Assembly: GCA_963697345.1 (NCBI GenBank)
Contig: CAVONS010000001.1
Coordinates: forward strand, 49,233 to 113,232
Reading direction: 5' to 3'
DNA from: Prado023 sp963697345
GTDB lineage: Bacteria; Actinomycetota; Actinomycetes; S36-B12; CAIYMF01
Length of the DNA stretch: 64,000 bases
In this document: positions 16,893-29,193 of the stretch, one piece after another
How positions within the stretch are numbered: position 1 is the stretch's first letter
Layout of the letters: the number at the start of each line of letters is the position of its first letter
The notes under the pieces: generated by a model
The model's input: only the letters and a program-made list of their open reading frames with translations
The model's database searches: none
What the model was told of the DNA's origin: nothing
Translations under genes and position numbers: made by a program

Positions 16893-17983
16893 CTACCAGC
16901 GGCACCACTCGGGCGGCAGGTCGTGGCCGTACCAGAGCCGGATGAGGTGGTGGGCGATCGACAGCCCGCCGGGCAGGCGCACCTCGCGCGTCTCACAGAG
17001 CGCCGGCAGCTCCTCGCGGCTGATCCAGCGTGCCTCGGCGATCTCCACGCCGTCGGGCTGCGGCTCGGGCCGGACGCCGGAGATCGTGGCGTGGTATCCC
17101 AGCATGAGCGACGCAGGGAACGGCCACGGCTGGCTGCCCACGTAGCGCGCACCGGTGACGTGCAGGCCCACCTCCTCGGCAATCTCCCGAGCGACCGCGG
17201 ACTCCGCGGACTCCCCCGGCTCGACGAACCCGGCCAGCGTTGAGAACGCGCCCTCCGGCCACCGCGTCTGACGCCCCAGCAGCGCGTTGTCCTCGTCGTC
17301 GATGAGCAGGGCGATGACCGCCGGGTCCGTGCGCGGGTAGTGCTCGGATCCGTCCTGCGGGCAGGTGCGCCACCAGCCCAGGCCGGCTACGACAGTGGCG
17401 GCCCCGCACCGTGGGCAGCGCACGTGGGTGGCGTGCCAGTTGGCCAGGGCGAGGAACTCGGCGAAGATGCTGCGCTCCTCGGCGGGCAGGCGCAGTGCGA
17501 CGTCGCGCAGCCCCGCCCACTCGACGTCCGCCGGAACGATCGGATCGTCGCGGGCCACCACACGCCCGCACCACAGCTGCCCGGACTCGTCAACGCCAAG
17601 CAGGATGTCGAGCGTCTCGCGGGCGCCCGGAACATCGGGGTCGGCCAGCGCGGGGGCGGCCGGAGCGGGGGCGGCCGGAGCGCGGGCGCGCGGAGCGGAC
17701 GGCGCGGGGTCGACTCACGCGGCACCGCAGGACGTCCACCCGACTCCCCCGGTACCGCGGCCAGCGTGACCGAGCGATCCTCGCCACGGCGCAGCGCTGC
17801 CGCGCCCTCGTGGTCCAGCAGGAGCAGGACGCGCCGTTCGGGGACCCCAGCCCAGCCACCGGCGCGCAGGTCCGCGCGGCGATCAAGGGGGTCGTGGCCC
17901 AGGGCGAGGCGGACGTGAGCGCGCTGCGGGCTCTGCCCGACGACCGCGGAGGCCTCCTGCGCACTCTCCTGGCCCGGGGACAT
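16893..17983 (-). CDS. nudC: NADH pyrophosphatase NudC (one frameshift)
   Basis: The intact C-terminal part has a cysteine-containing zinc-binding region (RCPRCGAA...RTC), a NUDIX box GFVEPGESAESAVAREIAEEVG and the downstream array SQPWPFPASLM. This combination marks NudC, which hydrolyses NAD(H) and removes NAD caps from RNA. The N-terminal domain is in another frame from ATG 17983 (LALGHDPLDRRADLRAGGWA), joining at about 17640-17660. There the DNA has GGGGGCGGCCGG runs. The unit length mod 3 is 2, so there is probably one lost base or two gained. Only three of the four usual zinc cysteines are visible. It follows uvrD2 on the same strand order. Confidence 0.82.
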
Positions 17984-18043
17984 GCCGCCACCGTAGTGGG
18001 CGTCGGGCCGGTCCACATCCGCGTGATGTGACAGTCTTTGCAG

Positions 18044-19012
18044 GTGCGCGTGGTCACCTTCAACCTGCTCCACGGGGTACCCCTGCGCGACCGGGTCGGG
18101 AAGAGGTCCGACGTCCCGGAACCCACCGCAACCGAATCCGCCGAGGACCTCGAGCACGCGGCGCACGAGGGGGTCGCCCCGACCGACCGGCACCTGTGGT
18201 CCCCCGAGGTCAGCGACCCCGCCGACCTGGTCCGAAGCGTCGAGGAGCTGCTCGAGTCCGGGCCGATCGACGTCATCGCGCTGCAGGAGGTCGACAGGTT
18301 CCAGCCCCGGACCGGCGGTGTGGACCAGGCGCGCCTGGTGGCCGAGACGATCGGGGCCAAGCACTGGCGGTTCGTCCCCAGCGTCCGTGGGACGCCGGGG
18401 ATCGCCTCCGAGGGTGCCGCGTGGGTGCCGGCCACCGATGCCGACGACCTGCCCCCCGACGAGTGCGAGCCCGAGATCCCGACGGGGTCCGGCCCGCGAT
18501 ACGGCATCGCCCTGATCAGCCGGTACCCCGTGCGCGGCTGGCGGGTCATGCGCTTCCCGCCGGCACCGGTGTCCATGCCGCTGCTCGCCCCGACCGAGGA
18601 CGGCCGCCCCAAGGCCATCCGCGTGCCCGACGAGCCACGCTCGGCCGTGGCCTGCATCGTCGAGCTGCCCTACGCGGACGTGACCGTGGCCACCGCCCAT
18701 CTGTCGTTCGTGCCCGGCGTGAACACCAAGCAGCTGTCCAAGCTCCGCGCGTTCGTCGCCGGCATGCCCAGGCCCACCGTGCTGATGGGCGACTTCAACA
18801 CCCCGGGTGGGATCCCCGGGCTGGTCACCGGCTGGGAGCAGGTCGCCCGGGTGCCCACCTACCCCGTGATGCGCCCGCGCGTGCAGTTCGACCACATCAT
18901 GGCTGACGGCTGGACGCTCGAGGCGATGGCCCAGGCGCGCGCGTCAGCCCGCGCAGTGCCGCTGCCGGTCAGCGACCACTGTGCCCTGCTGGCTGACTTC
19001 CCCGACCCGTAG
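18044..19012 (+). CDS. Endonuclease/exonuclease/phosphatase family protein
   Basis: A protein of about 322 aa. The fold's motifs appear in order: TFNLLHG near the start, IALQEVDRFQ, the central YGIALISRYPV, MGDFNTPGG, and the C-terminal PVSDHCALLADF with the catalytic Asp-His pair. There is no signal peptide, so it acts in the cytoplasm. The family covers nucleases, sphingomyelinases and sugar phosphatases; the substrate is not predictable here. GTG 18044 or TTG 18038 could start it. A GACAGT hexamer 8 nt before the GTG suggests a near-leaderless transcript. It diverges from nudC by about 60 bp. Confidence 0.8.
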   Translation: MRVVTFNLLHGVPLRDRVGKRSDVPEPTATESAEDLEHAAHEGVAPTDRHLWSPEVSDPADLVRSVEELLESGPIDVIALQEVDRFQPRTGGVDQARLVAETIGAKHWRFVPSVRGTPGIASEGAAWVPATDADDLPPDECEPEIPTGSGPRYGIALISRYPVRGWRVMRFPPAPVSMPLLAPTEDGRPKAIRVPDEPRSAVACIVELPYADVTVATAHLSFVPGVNTKQLSKLRAFVAGMPRPTVLMGDFNTPGGIPGLVTGWEQVARVPTYPVMRPRVQFDHIMADGWTLEAMAQARASARAVPLPVSDHCALLADFPDP

Positions 19013-19401
19013 GCCAGTCCGCCGCGCCCCACATGCCCCGCCCCACATGCCCCACACGCCGCGGACCCCGCGGCCCGCGCCACGACACCGCGGTCCGAAT
19101 CCACCGTTTCAGCGCGGTGATCGGGTGGCTTGGGCAACGCTGCGCTCGAAATGCTCCGTATGAGCGTCCGACCGACCCTCATTGGGTGCATCTGGAGCGT
19201 GGCTTCTTGCGAGGCATCGGCCACCGGCGCGAGACGGTGCGAATCGTGCGCAGTGACTCTGGCTGACGAGCTTCGACGACCCAGCGGGTGGCATTGGGGG
19301 CCGGGGGCGGGGGCGGGGGCGGGGGCGGGCGGGCGGGGCGGGGGCAAGGCCAGTCGCGATCCGCGGACAGCATCGAGCGGCGAGCCCGGGAACGCTCGCC
19401 C
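19013..19401. other. Gene-free convergent region with G-rich repeat
   Basis: About 390 bp between two converging genes. No coding frame was found. It includes a CCCCACATGCCCC duplication near 19027-19052 and the GGGGGC array listed separately. Confidence 0.6.
19296..19345 (+). repeat. (GGGGGC)n array, potential G-quadruplex
   Basis: Eight or so G-runs of 3-5 bases separated by single C or CC within 50 bp. This exceeds the four-run requirement for a G-quadruplex on the plus strand. It lies about 60 bp past the adnB stop. Confidence 0.7.
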
Positions 19402-22400
19402 CTAGCCTTGCCTGAGCAGGCGCTCGAGGGCGGTGGCGTCCGCGAGATCGTTCGGACGCAGGACGGTGCCGGTGCGGACGAAGACGAATGCCGCGCCGAC
19501 CGTCTCCGGGGGCACGCCGGCCAGGTCGGCCCAGGCCAGGCGGTAGATGGCCAACTGCAGCGCGTCGGCCTCGTCGCGTGACGAGGTCTTCCAGTCGACG
19601 ACCTCCCACTGCTGGCCCTCGGGTGCGTCGGGAGCAGCTGGGAAGACCGCGTCGATGCGGCCGCGGATCAGGTGCCCACCGATCGACAACGAGAACGGCA
19701 CCTCCAGCCCCGCGGGTGTCCGGCGGGCGTAGTCGAGGCGCTCGAACGCCTCCTTCAGGTCGGCCAGCTCCTCCTGGGAGCCGATGTTCTCGTCGGCGGC
19801 ACCCGGGAGGTCCTCGTCGGTGATCAGGGGCTGGACGCCGAGCCGCGCCTCGACCCAGGCGTGGAAGGCGGTGCCGAGCTCGGCGTACCGATTGCGTCGG
19901 CGCGGCATCGGGCGCAGCAGCCGTCTCGGCGAACGCCTCCGGATCCTCGGCCAGGTCCATCGTGGCGGAGGCGGACAGGACGCCGGGCAGGGTGGCCACG
20001 GCACGGTCCTCGCGCGGATCGCTCGGTCCGGGCCAGCAGGGCACGGATCGCGGAATCCCAGTCGGCGACCTGTCGATCGACGGGATCAGCCAGCGAGTGG
20101 TCGGGCTGGAGGCCCTCCCCGTGATCCGGGGTCGGCGTCGACCACGGCTCGGAGATCTCGCCGGCCTCGACCAGCGCGGTCACGGCGCGGGCCGCCGGGA
20201 CCACGCCCTGGCTGCTGTCCGCGTCGGGCACCGGCCAGGTCACCTCCACCACCTGGTCCAGCATCGGATTGGTAGGGCGCCACGTCCAGTGGATCGGCTT
20301 CGGTCCGGCACCGACGTCGAGGCACCTGCGGCGTTGGTGGGCTCCGCGTCAGTCGCGGACTGGGTGCCCCCGCACGCCGCCGGCGGCCCCCTCACCCGCA
20401 CCCACGGGCGCATCGCGCCAGTCGGGTCGTCGGCCCACGGGTCGTCGACCTCACCGGTGGCCTGGTCGCGCAGCGCCTCGAGGTACTCCGAGGGCCCGCG
20501 GGGCTTCTTCTGGGTCGCGCCCCACCAGTGCCCGGAGGCGATCAGCACCTGCTTGGCTCGCGTGACTCCCACGTAGGCCAGGCGGTCGTCGCCTGTCCGG
20601 TCGTGGCGCCGGCACGCGTCGATGAACGCGGTGAGGTCCTTCGAGGTGTAGCCGTCCAGCGCGGGCAGGACGTGGCGGTCGTCGCGCAACTCGCTGGGCA
20701 CGACATGCGCGTAGGTGGTCCAGCGCTCCGAGCTCTTGCCGCCGGGGAACGACTCGCGGCACACGTGCGGCAGGACCACGACGGGGAACTCCAGGCCCTT
20801 GGCCTTGTGCATCGTCATCAGCTGGACCGCGCCGGGCATCGTGGGCAGGTCCACGTCCTCCTCGGTGCCCAGCTGCTCGGCTGCGTCGAGGTACGCGAGG
20901 AATGCCCCGAGCCCGGTGCGGCCGTCGGCGTCGCTGAAGCCCTCGACCAGATGCAGCAGGCCGGCGAGCCCGACGTCACCGAGCCCGTGCCTACCCGAGG
21001 CCAGGTCCGCCTCGACCCGCGCACCGGTGACCGTGACCACGGCCGACACCAGGTCGGCCAGCGGTGCTCCGACGTAGCCCTGCAGCAGCCGCAGCTCGCC
21101 GAGGAACTCCGCGAGCCGGGCGGCGGCCTCGGCCGACACCCTCGGGCCCGGGTCGCCCGCCGCCTCCAGCAGGCTGGGCCGCTCGACCGGATCCTGGACC
21201 TCGCTGGCCTCGCGCAACCGCGCCCGCAACCGCTCGCGCCCGGCCTCCGAGTCCGTGCGCTCCGGACGCCCGCCAGCCAGCTTCAGGGCGCGCGAGCCGA
21301 GCTGCTCGAGGTCACGCGGTCCGATCCGCCAGCGACGCCCGATGAGCAGGGCGGTCACCGACGTGTTGTCGGCCGGGTCGGCCAGGACACGCAGGGTGGC
21401 CAGCACCGCTGTCGCGTACGGGCTGCTCGTCAGCGCCGCGGTGCCCGAGATGCTTGCCGGCACGCCGCGCGCCACGAGCAGCCGCTGCAGGGGACCGAGC
21501 TGGTCGTTGGCCCGCCCGAGGATCGCGATGTCCTGCGGCGGCGTGCCCGCCTCGACCAGGGACGCGACCTCGTCGGCGATCCACTCCTGCTCGTCGACCA
21601 CGGTGTCGAGCAACGCGGCCCGCACGATCGCGTCCCGCGGCTCGGGGGGGCGGAGCTCGGCGATCTGCGGGTGCTGGGCCCGCAGGCCGGCGGCGATCCG
21701 GTTGGCTGCGCCGAGGATGGGCGTCCCCGAGCGCCGGTTCACCGACAGGACGCGGATGGGCGCCACCCCGTCGCGGCCGAAGTGCTGGGCGAAGGAGTCG
21801 ATGTTGGCCACCGAGGCGCTGCGCCATCCGTAGATCGCCTGCATCGGATCGCCGACCGCGGTCACGCCCTGGCCGGCGAACAGCGTGGACAGGATCACGC
21901 GCTGGGCGATGGACGTGTCCTGGTACTCGTCGAGCAGGATGACGCGGTAGGCCGCGCGCATCCCCGCGACGAGCTCGTCGGAGCTGCGCACGAGCTCCGC
22001 GCACAGGCGCATGTGGTCGGAGAAGTCGAGGCCGCCGACATCGCGACGGGCCTGGCGCAGCTCGTCCACGAGATCGGCGAGCTCAAGCCGCCGCTCGGCG
22101 GTGTCACGGATGTCGCGAACCTTCTGCGTGGTCTTGGGAAGGTCGTCGATCGCGGCGATGACCGCGCGGTCGTGGGCCCGCAGGTCGTCGGTGCTGATCG
22201 TCTGCTCGGCGAGGTTGGCGTCGAGGCGGACGATGTCGCCAGCGACCCGGCTGGGCCCGTGGCGCGTGACGACCAGGCCGCGCGGACCTGGCAGACGATC
22301 CGGTAGGCCAACTGGGCCACGGCGGGACCCGACAGCAGCCGCGCCCCCGGTTCGATCCCGACCCGAAGGCCCTGCTCGTCGATGAGGCGGCGCGCGAAGG

Positions 22401-22761
22401 AGTGATACGTGGCGATCGTCGGCTCGCCGACAACCTCGCCGCGCTCGGCCGGCTGCTGCGCGCGCCATCGGTTGAGCAGGGCGGTGACCCGCTCAGCCAG
22501 TTCGGCGGCCGCCTTGTTGGTGAACGTCAGCCCAAGGACCTCGTGCTCGACGACGTAGCCCGATGCCACGAGCCAGGCAACGCGCGCGGCCATCACGGCC
22601 GTCTTCCCGGTTCCGGCGCCAGCCACGATGACGAACGGCTCCAGCGGGGCGCTGACGCACTCCCACTGCTCGTCGGTCAGGTCGAATCCGAGGAGGGTGT
22701 CGAGCTCGGCGCGGGGCATGGGGACCGGCTCGGGCGGCACGGGCGCTGCTGCGTCAGGCAT
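19402..22761 (-). CDS. adnB: AdnB-type helicase-nuclease subunit (several frameshifts)
   Basis: A UvrD-like motor followed by a RecB-type nuclease. In order: Walker A VAGAGTGKTAVMAARVAWL, TFTNKAAAELAERV, LDEYQDTSIAQRV, GDPMQAIYGWR, TMHKAKGLEFPVVVLP, THAT-like YVGVTRAKQVL, and at the C-terminus GTAFHAWVEARLG and the nuclease core GRIDAVF...VVDWKTS. This is AdnB, the lead motor/nuclease of the mycobacterial AdnAB end-resection machine. The ATG at 22761 follows GGGGAGG and overlaps the adnA stop. At least four frame changes (near 22280, 20380, 20010, 19910) break the gene; the net length is a multiple of three. Confidence 0.85.
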
Positions 22762-25700
22762 CAGACTCACCTCCCCACAGGGGCTCCTGGATGGGAAGCG
22801 CTGATGGCTTGGGGCGGCGGCGGCCTTCGTCGGCGGTCGGCTCCGCAAGATCGAGACCGGGACGGGCTCGGGGCGACGAGGGGGCTGGCGTCCGGGCGGG
22901 CGTGTCAGCGTCGCGTCCTGATTGCTCGCCTTCAGCACCGGACCCACCGGTTGACGTCGCAGGCTGGTCGACGGGTGCCGGTGCCTGCGCGGGGCACATG
23001 TACCGGAACGCACACCTGCCGCACCCGCCGTTGACGCGGGCGGGGTACTGCGGCCCTGCGGCCAGGTGTGCAGCGTCCACCACGAGGTCGTTGACCCACG
23101 TCCACCCCTCATCCAGGGGCGGCTGGCTGCGGACCTTGGGCATGCCGGTGGCGAAGCGGTCGCCCACGTGGACGAGCTCGGCCCCGCCGAGGGTGATGTG
23201 CTCGGGAGCCTCCGGCACGTCCATCCAGCGCGCCACCCCGCACGGCCAGTTGGTACAGCCCGAGCTGGGGATTCTCCGAGGCCGCCTTCGCGGTGGTGGC
23301 GGACTTGCCGGTCTTGAAGTCAACGACGTGCAGGGTTCCGTCGGTGGCGAGGTCGACGCGGTCGATCGAACCCGCGACCACGACCGGTGGTGTCACGTCC
23401 TCGACCGGAACGCTGAACTTCAGCTCGGCCGCGACCGCCTCGCGCTCGGTGCTGCGGTCCCACGCGAGCAGGGAGGCGACCATCTCGTCGACGCGCTGGC
23501 GCTCGTTGGCGCGCTCGTAGTGCGCGGGGAACGGCACCGACGCCCAGATCTCGTCGAGGTACGCCCCGATCTCCGACTCGTCGGTGATGTCGCCACGCGC
23601 CAACGCCTCGGCGACGTTGTGCACGATCAGGCCCACCATCGCCGCCCCGCCGGACGGATTGCCGGCGCCGACGCGCTTCTCGAGGAACCACCGCAGTGGG
23701 CAGTCCCGCAGCGAGGCGACGGCCGAGGGGGACAGCCGCAGTGGCTTGGGCGGCTCGTCCGGGGCGTCACGGGCGGCCAGGACGACGGAATCCGCGGGGG
23801 CAGAGGCGCCAGAAGGGACCGAGGCGGTCAGCGGGTTCGCGCCCCACCACCGGGTCGGGTCGGCGGGCGGCCAGCGGGCCGAGCGGCACCACCGGAGCGC
23901 CCCCGCACGGCCAGGGCAGCCAGCCGCAGCGTCGCGGCCCCACGAAGTGCCTCGATGCGCTCGTGGTCTGGATGATCGACCCCGACCGCTGGGTGCCTCG
24001 GCCGCCTCACGCAGCGCGGTGATCAACCCCTCGGCGGACATCGGGGACGCGGAGCGCGCGGGCATCGGCTGGACCTCGCCGATCTCGGACAGGAACCGTG
24101 AGGCCTGCAACCCACCCTCGACGCGCTCGGCGACCGCCGAGACCATGAGCGCCGACCGTGCCCGGGTGCACGCCACGTACATGAGCCGTCGCTCCTCGGC
24201 GAGCAGGTCGGCGTGCGTCTGCCCCTCGATCCGGCCCGGAGTGACCCAGCTCGTCGACGTGCAGCAGGTCCGAGCGCAGCCGGACGTCGGGCCACTGCCC
24301 CTCCTGGACCGAGGCGACCACGACCAACTCCCACTCGAGGCCCTTCGCCCGATGTGCGCTGAGCAGCCGGACGTGGTCACGGTCGGACTCCGGCACACCA
24401 CGCATCTCCTGGGGCAGCCGAAGAGAGGCGATGTCGTCGAGGAAAGCGCCCACACCCACTGCCCCACCGCGTTGGGGAGGCAGCCGGTTGGCCAACTCGA
24501 ACAGGGCCACGACGGCGTCGAGGTCGCGATGGGCGGAGGCAGCTGCCGCGTACCCGCCGGGGCGCAGTGCCGCGGTGCGCAGCCGCTCGGGCCACTCCGA
24601 GGACGTCCAGACGGCCCAGAGGACCTCGCTGACCATCGCGCCGGCTTCGATGGCCGCCCGCGCGGCCGCCACGGACCTGGCCACCCGGTGCAAGGCCGCC
24701 ATGGTCGGTCGCGGGGACGTTCGCGATCTCGGCCGGAAGGTCCTCGCGCGCCACCGCCGCCGTCAGGAGGGCATCGGAGGACACCCGCGGCCCAGCCGGA
24801 CCCGCAGCCGCCGACCCCTCGCCCAGACCTCCCGTCGCGACTCCCCAGCGCCGACTCCTCGGCTCGACCCGCGCCGACCCGCGGCCCCGCCGCAGCCAGC
24901 CCGTCGATGCTCCGCGAGCAGCGCCCGCGCCAGCGCCCGGATGCCGACCGCGTCAGCTCGCCCCAACGGCCCGGCCAGCAGCGCCCGCCCGGTGTCCTCC
25001 GTCGCCACGTCCGGGTCGAGGGCCAGCCCGACGACCGTCAGCAGCGTCCGCACGGCCGGCTCGTCGGCCGAGCGGTGTCTCGTCCGGCGGCAGCCAGACG
25101 GGGATCCCGGCTGCGCGCATGGCCCGCGTCAGCACGGGACCGTGCACGGCCGGGTTGCGCACGAGGACCGCCATCTGCGACCACGCCAGCCCGGGGCGCT
25201 CGCCCTCGCCGGCGTGCGCCCGCAGCAGCACCTCGGCGACTCCGGCGGCCTCGGCAGCAGCGCTCGGGAACGTCTGGACGCCGGACCTGCGCGGGCCCGT
25301 CGGCGCTCTGCGGCGTGCGGTGCAGCCGCTGCACGTCAGCCGGAAGGGGCGCCAGGGACACCGGACCCAGCACGCCCCCGGCGGCTCGGGCGATGGCCGT
25401 CGGGAACCGCCGGGTCGTGCGCAGGACCTCGATCCGGGCCGGCCGGCCGGTCGGGTCGGCGAACGCGTCGGGGAAGTGCAGGATGCCGCGGACGTCGGCG
25501 CCGCGGAAGCCGTAGATCGCCTGGTCGGGGTCGCCGACGGCGATCACCTGGGCGCCCCCGGCGGCAAGCCCGCGCAGCAGCGCAACCTGGGCGGGGTCGG
25601 TGTCCTGGTACTCGTCGACGACCACGAGGTCATAGGCAGCCCGGAGCGCACGTCCGGCACGGGGATCGTTGGCCAGCACGGCCGCGCGCAGGATCAGCTC

Positions 25701-26375
25701 GGAGTAGTCCATGGACCCCTCGAACTCCAGGGTCGTGAGGTACTCCTCGAAGAACCCCCCGAGCGCGGCCCACACCGGGACCCCCTCGCGTCGACCGATC
25801 CGGGTGACGTCGCGCCCATCGAGGCCCTGCCCCCGGGCGCGGGCCAGCAGCGCGCGGACCTGTTCGGCGATCCCGCGGGTGCCCACCGCCCGGGCCAACG
25901 ACTCGGGCCACTTCAGCCGACCCTCCTCGATCGAGTGGGTCAGCAGCTCACGGAGCCGGGCGTCCTGCTCGGCGGCCACGAGGAGCCGGGGCGGACTCGC
26001 GAAGGCGGTCGGGTCCGCGTGGGCGCGCAGCACCCCGTAGGCGAAGGAGTGGAACGTGCTGACCACCGGAACCGCACCGCCGCCGAGACGCCCGCTGATC
26101 CGGTCGGAGAGCTCGCGTGCGGCCCGGCGACCGAACGTCAGCGCGAGGATCCGATCCGGGGCGAGCGGGGACTCAGCCGCCCGAATCCGCGCGACGACGA
26201 CCTCGGCGAGCGTGGCGGTCTTGCCCGTGCCCGGCCCCGCCAGCACGAGCAGGTGGCCATCGCGGTGCTCCACGACTGCCTGCTGCTGGGGATCCAGGTC
26301 GAGGGCGTCGACGGGCGCGGGCGCACGCCGGTCCAGACGAACGGCCACGCCGGACCCCCGCTCCTTGCCACGCAT
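22754..26375 (-). CDS. adnA: AdnA-type helicase-nuclease subunit with Fe-S nuclease (several frameshifts)
   Basis: The start at 26375 is supported by GGGGAGG. Motifs in order: LDPQQQAVVEHRDG, Walker A AGPGTGKTATL, TFGRRAARELSDRI, VVDEYQDTDPAQVALL, GDPDQAIYGFRGA, LSAHRAKGLEWELVVV, YVACTRARSAL, and the RecB-like nuclease core GSIDRVDL...VVDFKTGK. Four cysteines, one in LRDCPLRWF and three in CGRCAFRYMC, form the Fe-S clasp known in AddB/AdnA. It partners AdnB in double-strand break end processing. Seven or so frame changes (near 25290, 25080, 24790, 24720, 24240, 23950, 23250) interrupt it, but no domain is missing. Confidence 0.85.
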
Positions 26376-26555
26376 CGCGCCTCCCCTCGGAGGAAAGGCA
26401 ACCACAGGGGTCCGACAGAGCCGCCCCCGGCGCCCCAGAGCACCCGGCACGACCGCCCCGGCACCCCAGCCCGCCCCACACCGCGTCGCCCACCGGACCG
26501 TCGCCACCCGCCCAATGGTGCCGCGCACGGCGCCGACGTGGGAGAGCTCTGAGGA

Positions 26556-29170
26556 TGACCGAGCGCCCCACACACCCTGTGGCGCCCGATCCGTCGCTCG
26601 GACCCACCCGCGCTGGCCCCCGACACCCTCGATCGAGCCACCTCAGCAGACGCCCGAGCCCCCCGGCCCACGCGCAGCACAGCCTCCCCCGCCGCCCCGG
26701 CCATCGACCCGTTCCTCGGCCCCCCGCCCACGCCCTCCGAGCCGCCCCAGCTGCCCAACACGGCCCCCGCCCCACGCCCGCAGAGCGTCAGCCAGACGAC
26801 CCTGGTCATCGAGGAGGGGGTGTTCCGCTCCCGCCTGCGCCGCCCGCGCGACATCCTCGGGGCGCTGCTGTCCCTGGTGATCGCGCTGCTCGTGGTGGTC
26901 GTGGCGGTCACCGCGCAGCAGACCGTCAACGCCATCGACAGCGACATCGCCGACGCCCAGCGCTCGCTGCCCGACATCATCTGGGGGCTGCTCAGCGCCC
27001 TGGCCGGTCTGGGCATCGTGATGCTGCCCCTGCTGGCCACCGTCTCGATGCTGGTCCGCCGACGCGGCAGACAGCTCCTGGAGTCGATCGCGGCGATGAC
27101 CCTGGCGGCCATCGCACTCACGCTCATCTCCGCCGCGGTGCGCGACTACGGCTCCGAGGCGCTCTACGCCTCGCTGACCGGCGCCCCGATGGACGCCGAC
27201 CTGGCCTACCCCACGAACCCGCTGCTCGGCGGCCTGGTGGCGTTCATCACCGTCGCGCGCCTCATGAGCAGGCCCCGGTGGAACTTCATGGCAGCGTCCA
27301 TCGTCATCTCAGCGGCCGTGGTCGGCTCCGTGAGCGCGGGCAGCACGGCCACCGCCCAGGGCCTGAGCCTGCTCGTGGGCCTCGCGATCGGCCTGCTCGC
27401 GCGCTACCTGCTGGGCACACCCACGACGCGGCCGTCGGGGGCCGATGTGGCTGCGACGCTGATCAGCGCGCACATCCCCCTGGTCATGCTCCGCGCCCGC
27501 GGCGGCAGCCATAGCGGCCGCACCTACATGGCCGTGAAGCCCAGCGGCGAACAGCTCGACGTCGTGGTCCTGGACCGCGACCTCGAGGGTTCCGGCGTGG
27601 TCGGGGCGATCTACCGCTCCATCCGGCTGCGCGAGTCGAACGACTCCGCCAGCGGGCTGTCCATGCGCAACCAGGTGGACCGCGCGTCGATGATGTCCTA
27701 CGCGGCGCAGTCCGCCGGGGTGCCGGCCGCACGACTCGAGCTCGCGGCGATGGTCAGCGCGGACTCCGCCCTGCTGGCCTACGAGAGCCGCGACGGGCGC
27801 ACGGTGATCCCCGGATCGGGCACCCAGAGCGACCGCCCCACGGCCGAGGAGCTCGACGTCGCGTGGCATGCCGTGGGCCTGATGCAGAAGCGGTTCCTGG
27901 CCCACCAGAACCTCAACGCCGAGAACGTCGTCTACGCCGGGTCGCGGACCCACCTGACCGGGCTGGAGTCCGGGACCGTGGCCGCCGGTGACGTCGTGCT
28001 GCGCCTGGACGTGGCCGAGCTGCTGGTCACCCAGTCCCTGCAGACCGACGCGTCGACGGCGGTGGCCTCCGCGCGCCGGGTGATCGGCGACGAGGCGGTC
28101 CTGCGCGCGCTGCCCGTGCTGCAGGCGGTGGCGCTCAGCGGTCCCACGCGGGCGGCCCTGCGCGGCAACAAGGAGCTGCTCAAGGAGCTGCGCGCCGAGC
28201 TGCTGACGGTCAACCCGGCAGTGGACATGGCGCCGATCGACCTCGAGCGGCTCAAGCCGCGCACGGTCTTCACGCTCGTGCTGGGGACGATCGCCGCCTA
28301 CCTGGTGCTCGCGCAGCTGTCGCAGGTGAACCTCACCGAGGTCATCGCGGGGGCGGACTGGCGGTGGGCCGGCGTCGCGCTCGTGCTGTCGTTCACGACC
28401 TACGTGGGCGCGACCCTGAGCCTGGCCGGGTTCGTGCCCGACCGGCTGAGCTTCTTCCGCACGCTCCAGGCGCAGTTCGCGGCCTCCTTCGCGACGCTGG
28501 TCTCCCCGCCGACCCTGGGCGCGGTGGCCGTCAACGCCCGCTACCTGAATCGCTCCGGGCTGCCCCCCGCGGCTGCGGCGGCCACGGTGGGCGTCTCGCA
28601 GGTGGCCGCGTTCACCATCCACGTGTCCCTGATGCTGGTGGTGGCCATCGCCGCCGGCACCCAGGCCGACCTGCAGTTCAACCCGCCGCGCGGGGTGATC
28701 ATCGGCGTCGGGATCACCGCGATGATCATCGGCGGGCTGGCGTCCATCTCGCACGTGCGCCGCTGGCTGGCCAACCGGATCCGTCCGATGATCGAGCAGG
28801 TCATCCCGCAGGCTGGTCACCGTGGCCCAGCGCCCGGCCAAGCTCGTCGAGGGGTTCGGCGGGATCCTGCTGCTGAACCTGGCCTACTGCGCGTGCCTGG
28901 TGGCCTCGGTGCGGGCGTTCTCCGATGACCTGACGATCGCCGCCATCTCTTTCGTGTACCTGGCCGGGTCGACACTGGGGCAGGCGGCACCGACGCCCGG
29001 CGGGTTGGGCGTGGTCGAGGCGGCCATCGCGGCGGGTCTCACGGCCGCTGGGCTGGACTCAGCGCTCGCGGTGTCGGCGACGCTGCTGTTCCGGACGGTC
29101 GACGTTCTGGATCCCGACGGTGCCGGGGTGGTTCGCGTTCCGCAACCTGACGGCGAAGGGGTTGCTGTAG
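26556..29170 (+). CDS. Flippase-like (LPG synthase TM family) protein with pseudokinase domain (frameshifted)
   Basis: About 870 aa when reconstructed. The N-terminal about 100 residues are Pro/Ala-rich and disordered. Several transmembrane helices (from 26850) follow, then a soluble segment with AHQNLNAENVVY and VVLRLDVAELL. Those look like degenerate kinase catalytic and DFG-region motifs. The C-terminal bundle of 7-8 helices contains LVSPPTLGAVAVNARYL, and GSTLGQAAPTPGGLGVVEA is diagnostic of the UPF0104/LPG_synthase_TM flippase family. It probably moves a lipid across the membrane; the substrate is unknown. Breaks lie near 26610 (C5 run), 28805 and 29105. It diverges from adnA. Confidence 0.75.
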
Positions 29171-29193
29171 GGCGTAAACGTTCCGCGAGGCAC

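Noticed and set aside
17636..17712. GC-rich repeat GGGGGCGGCCGGAGC as an independent repeat element
   Set aside because: It lies inside the nudC reading unit at the frameshift site and is short; better treated as an error-prone stretch of the gene.
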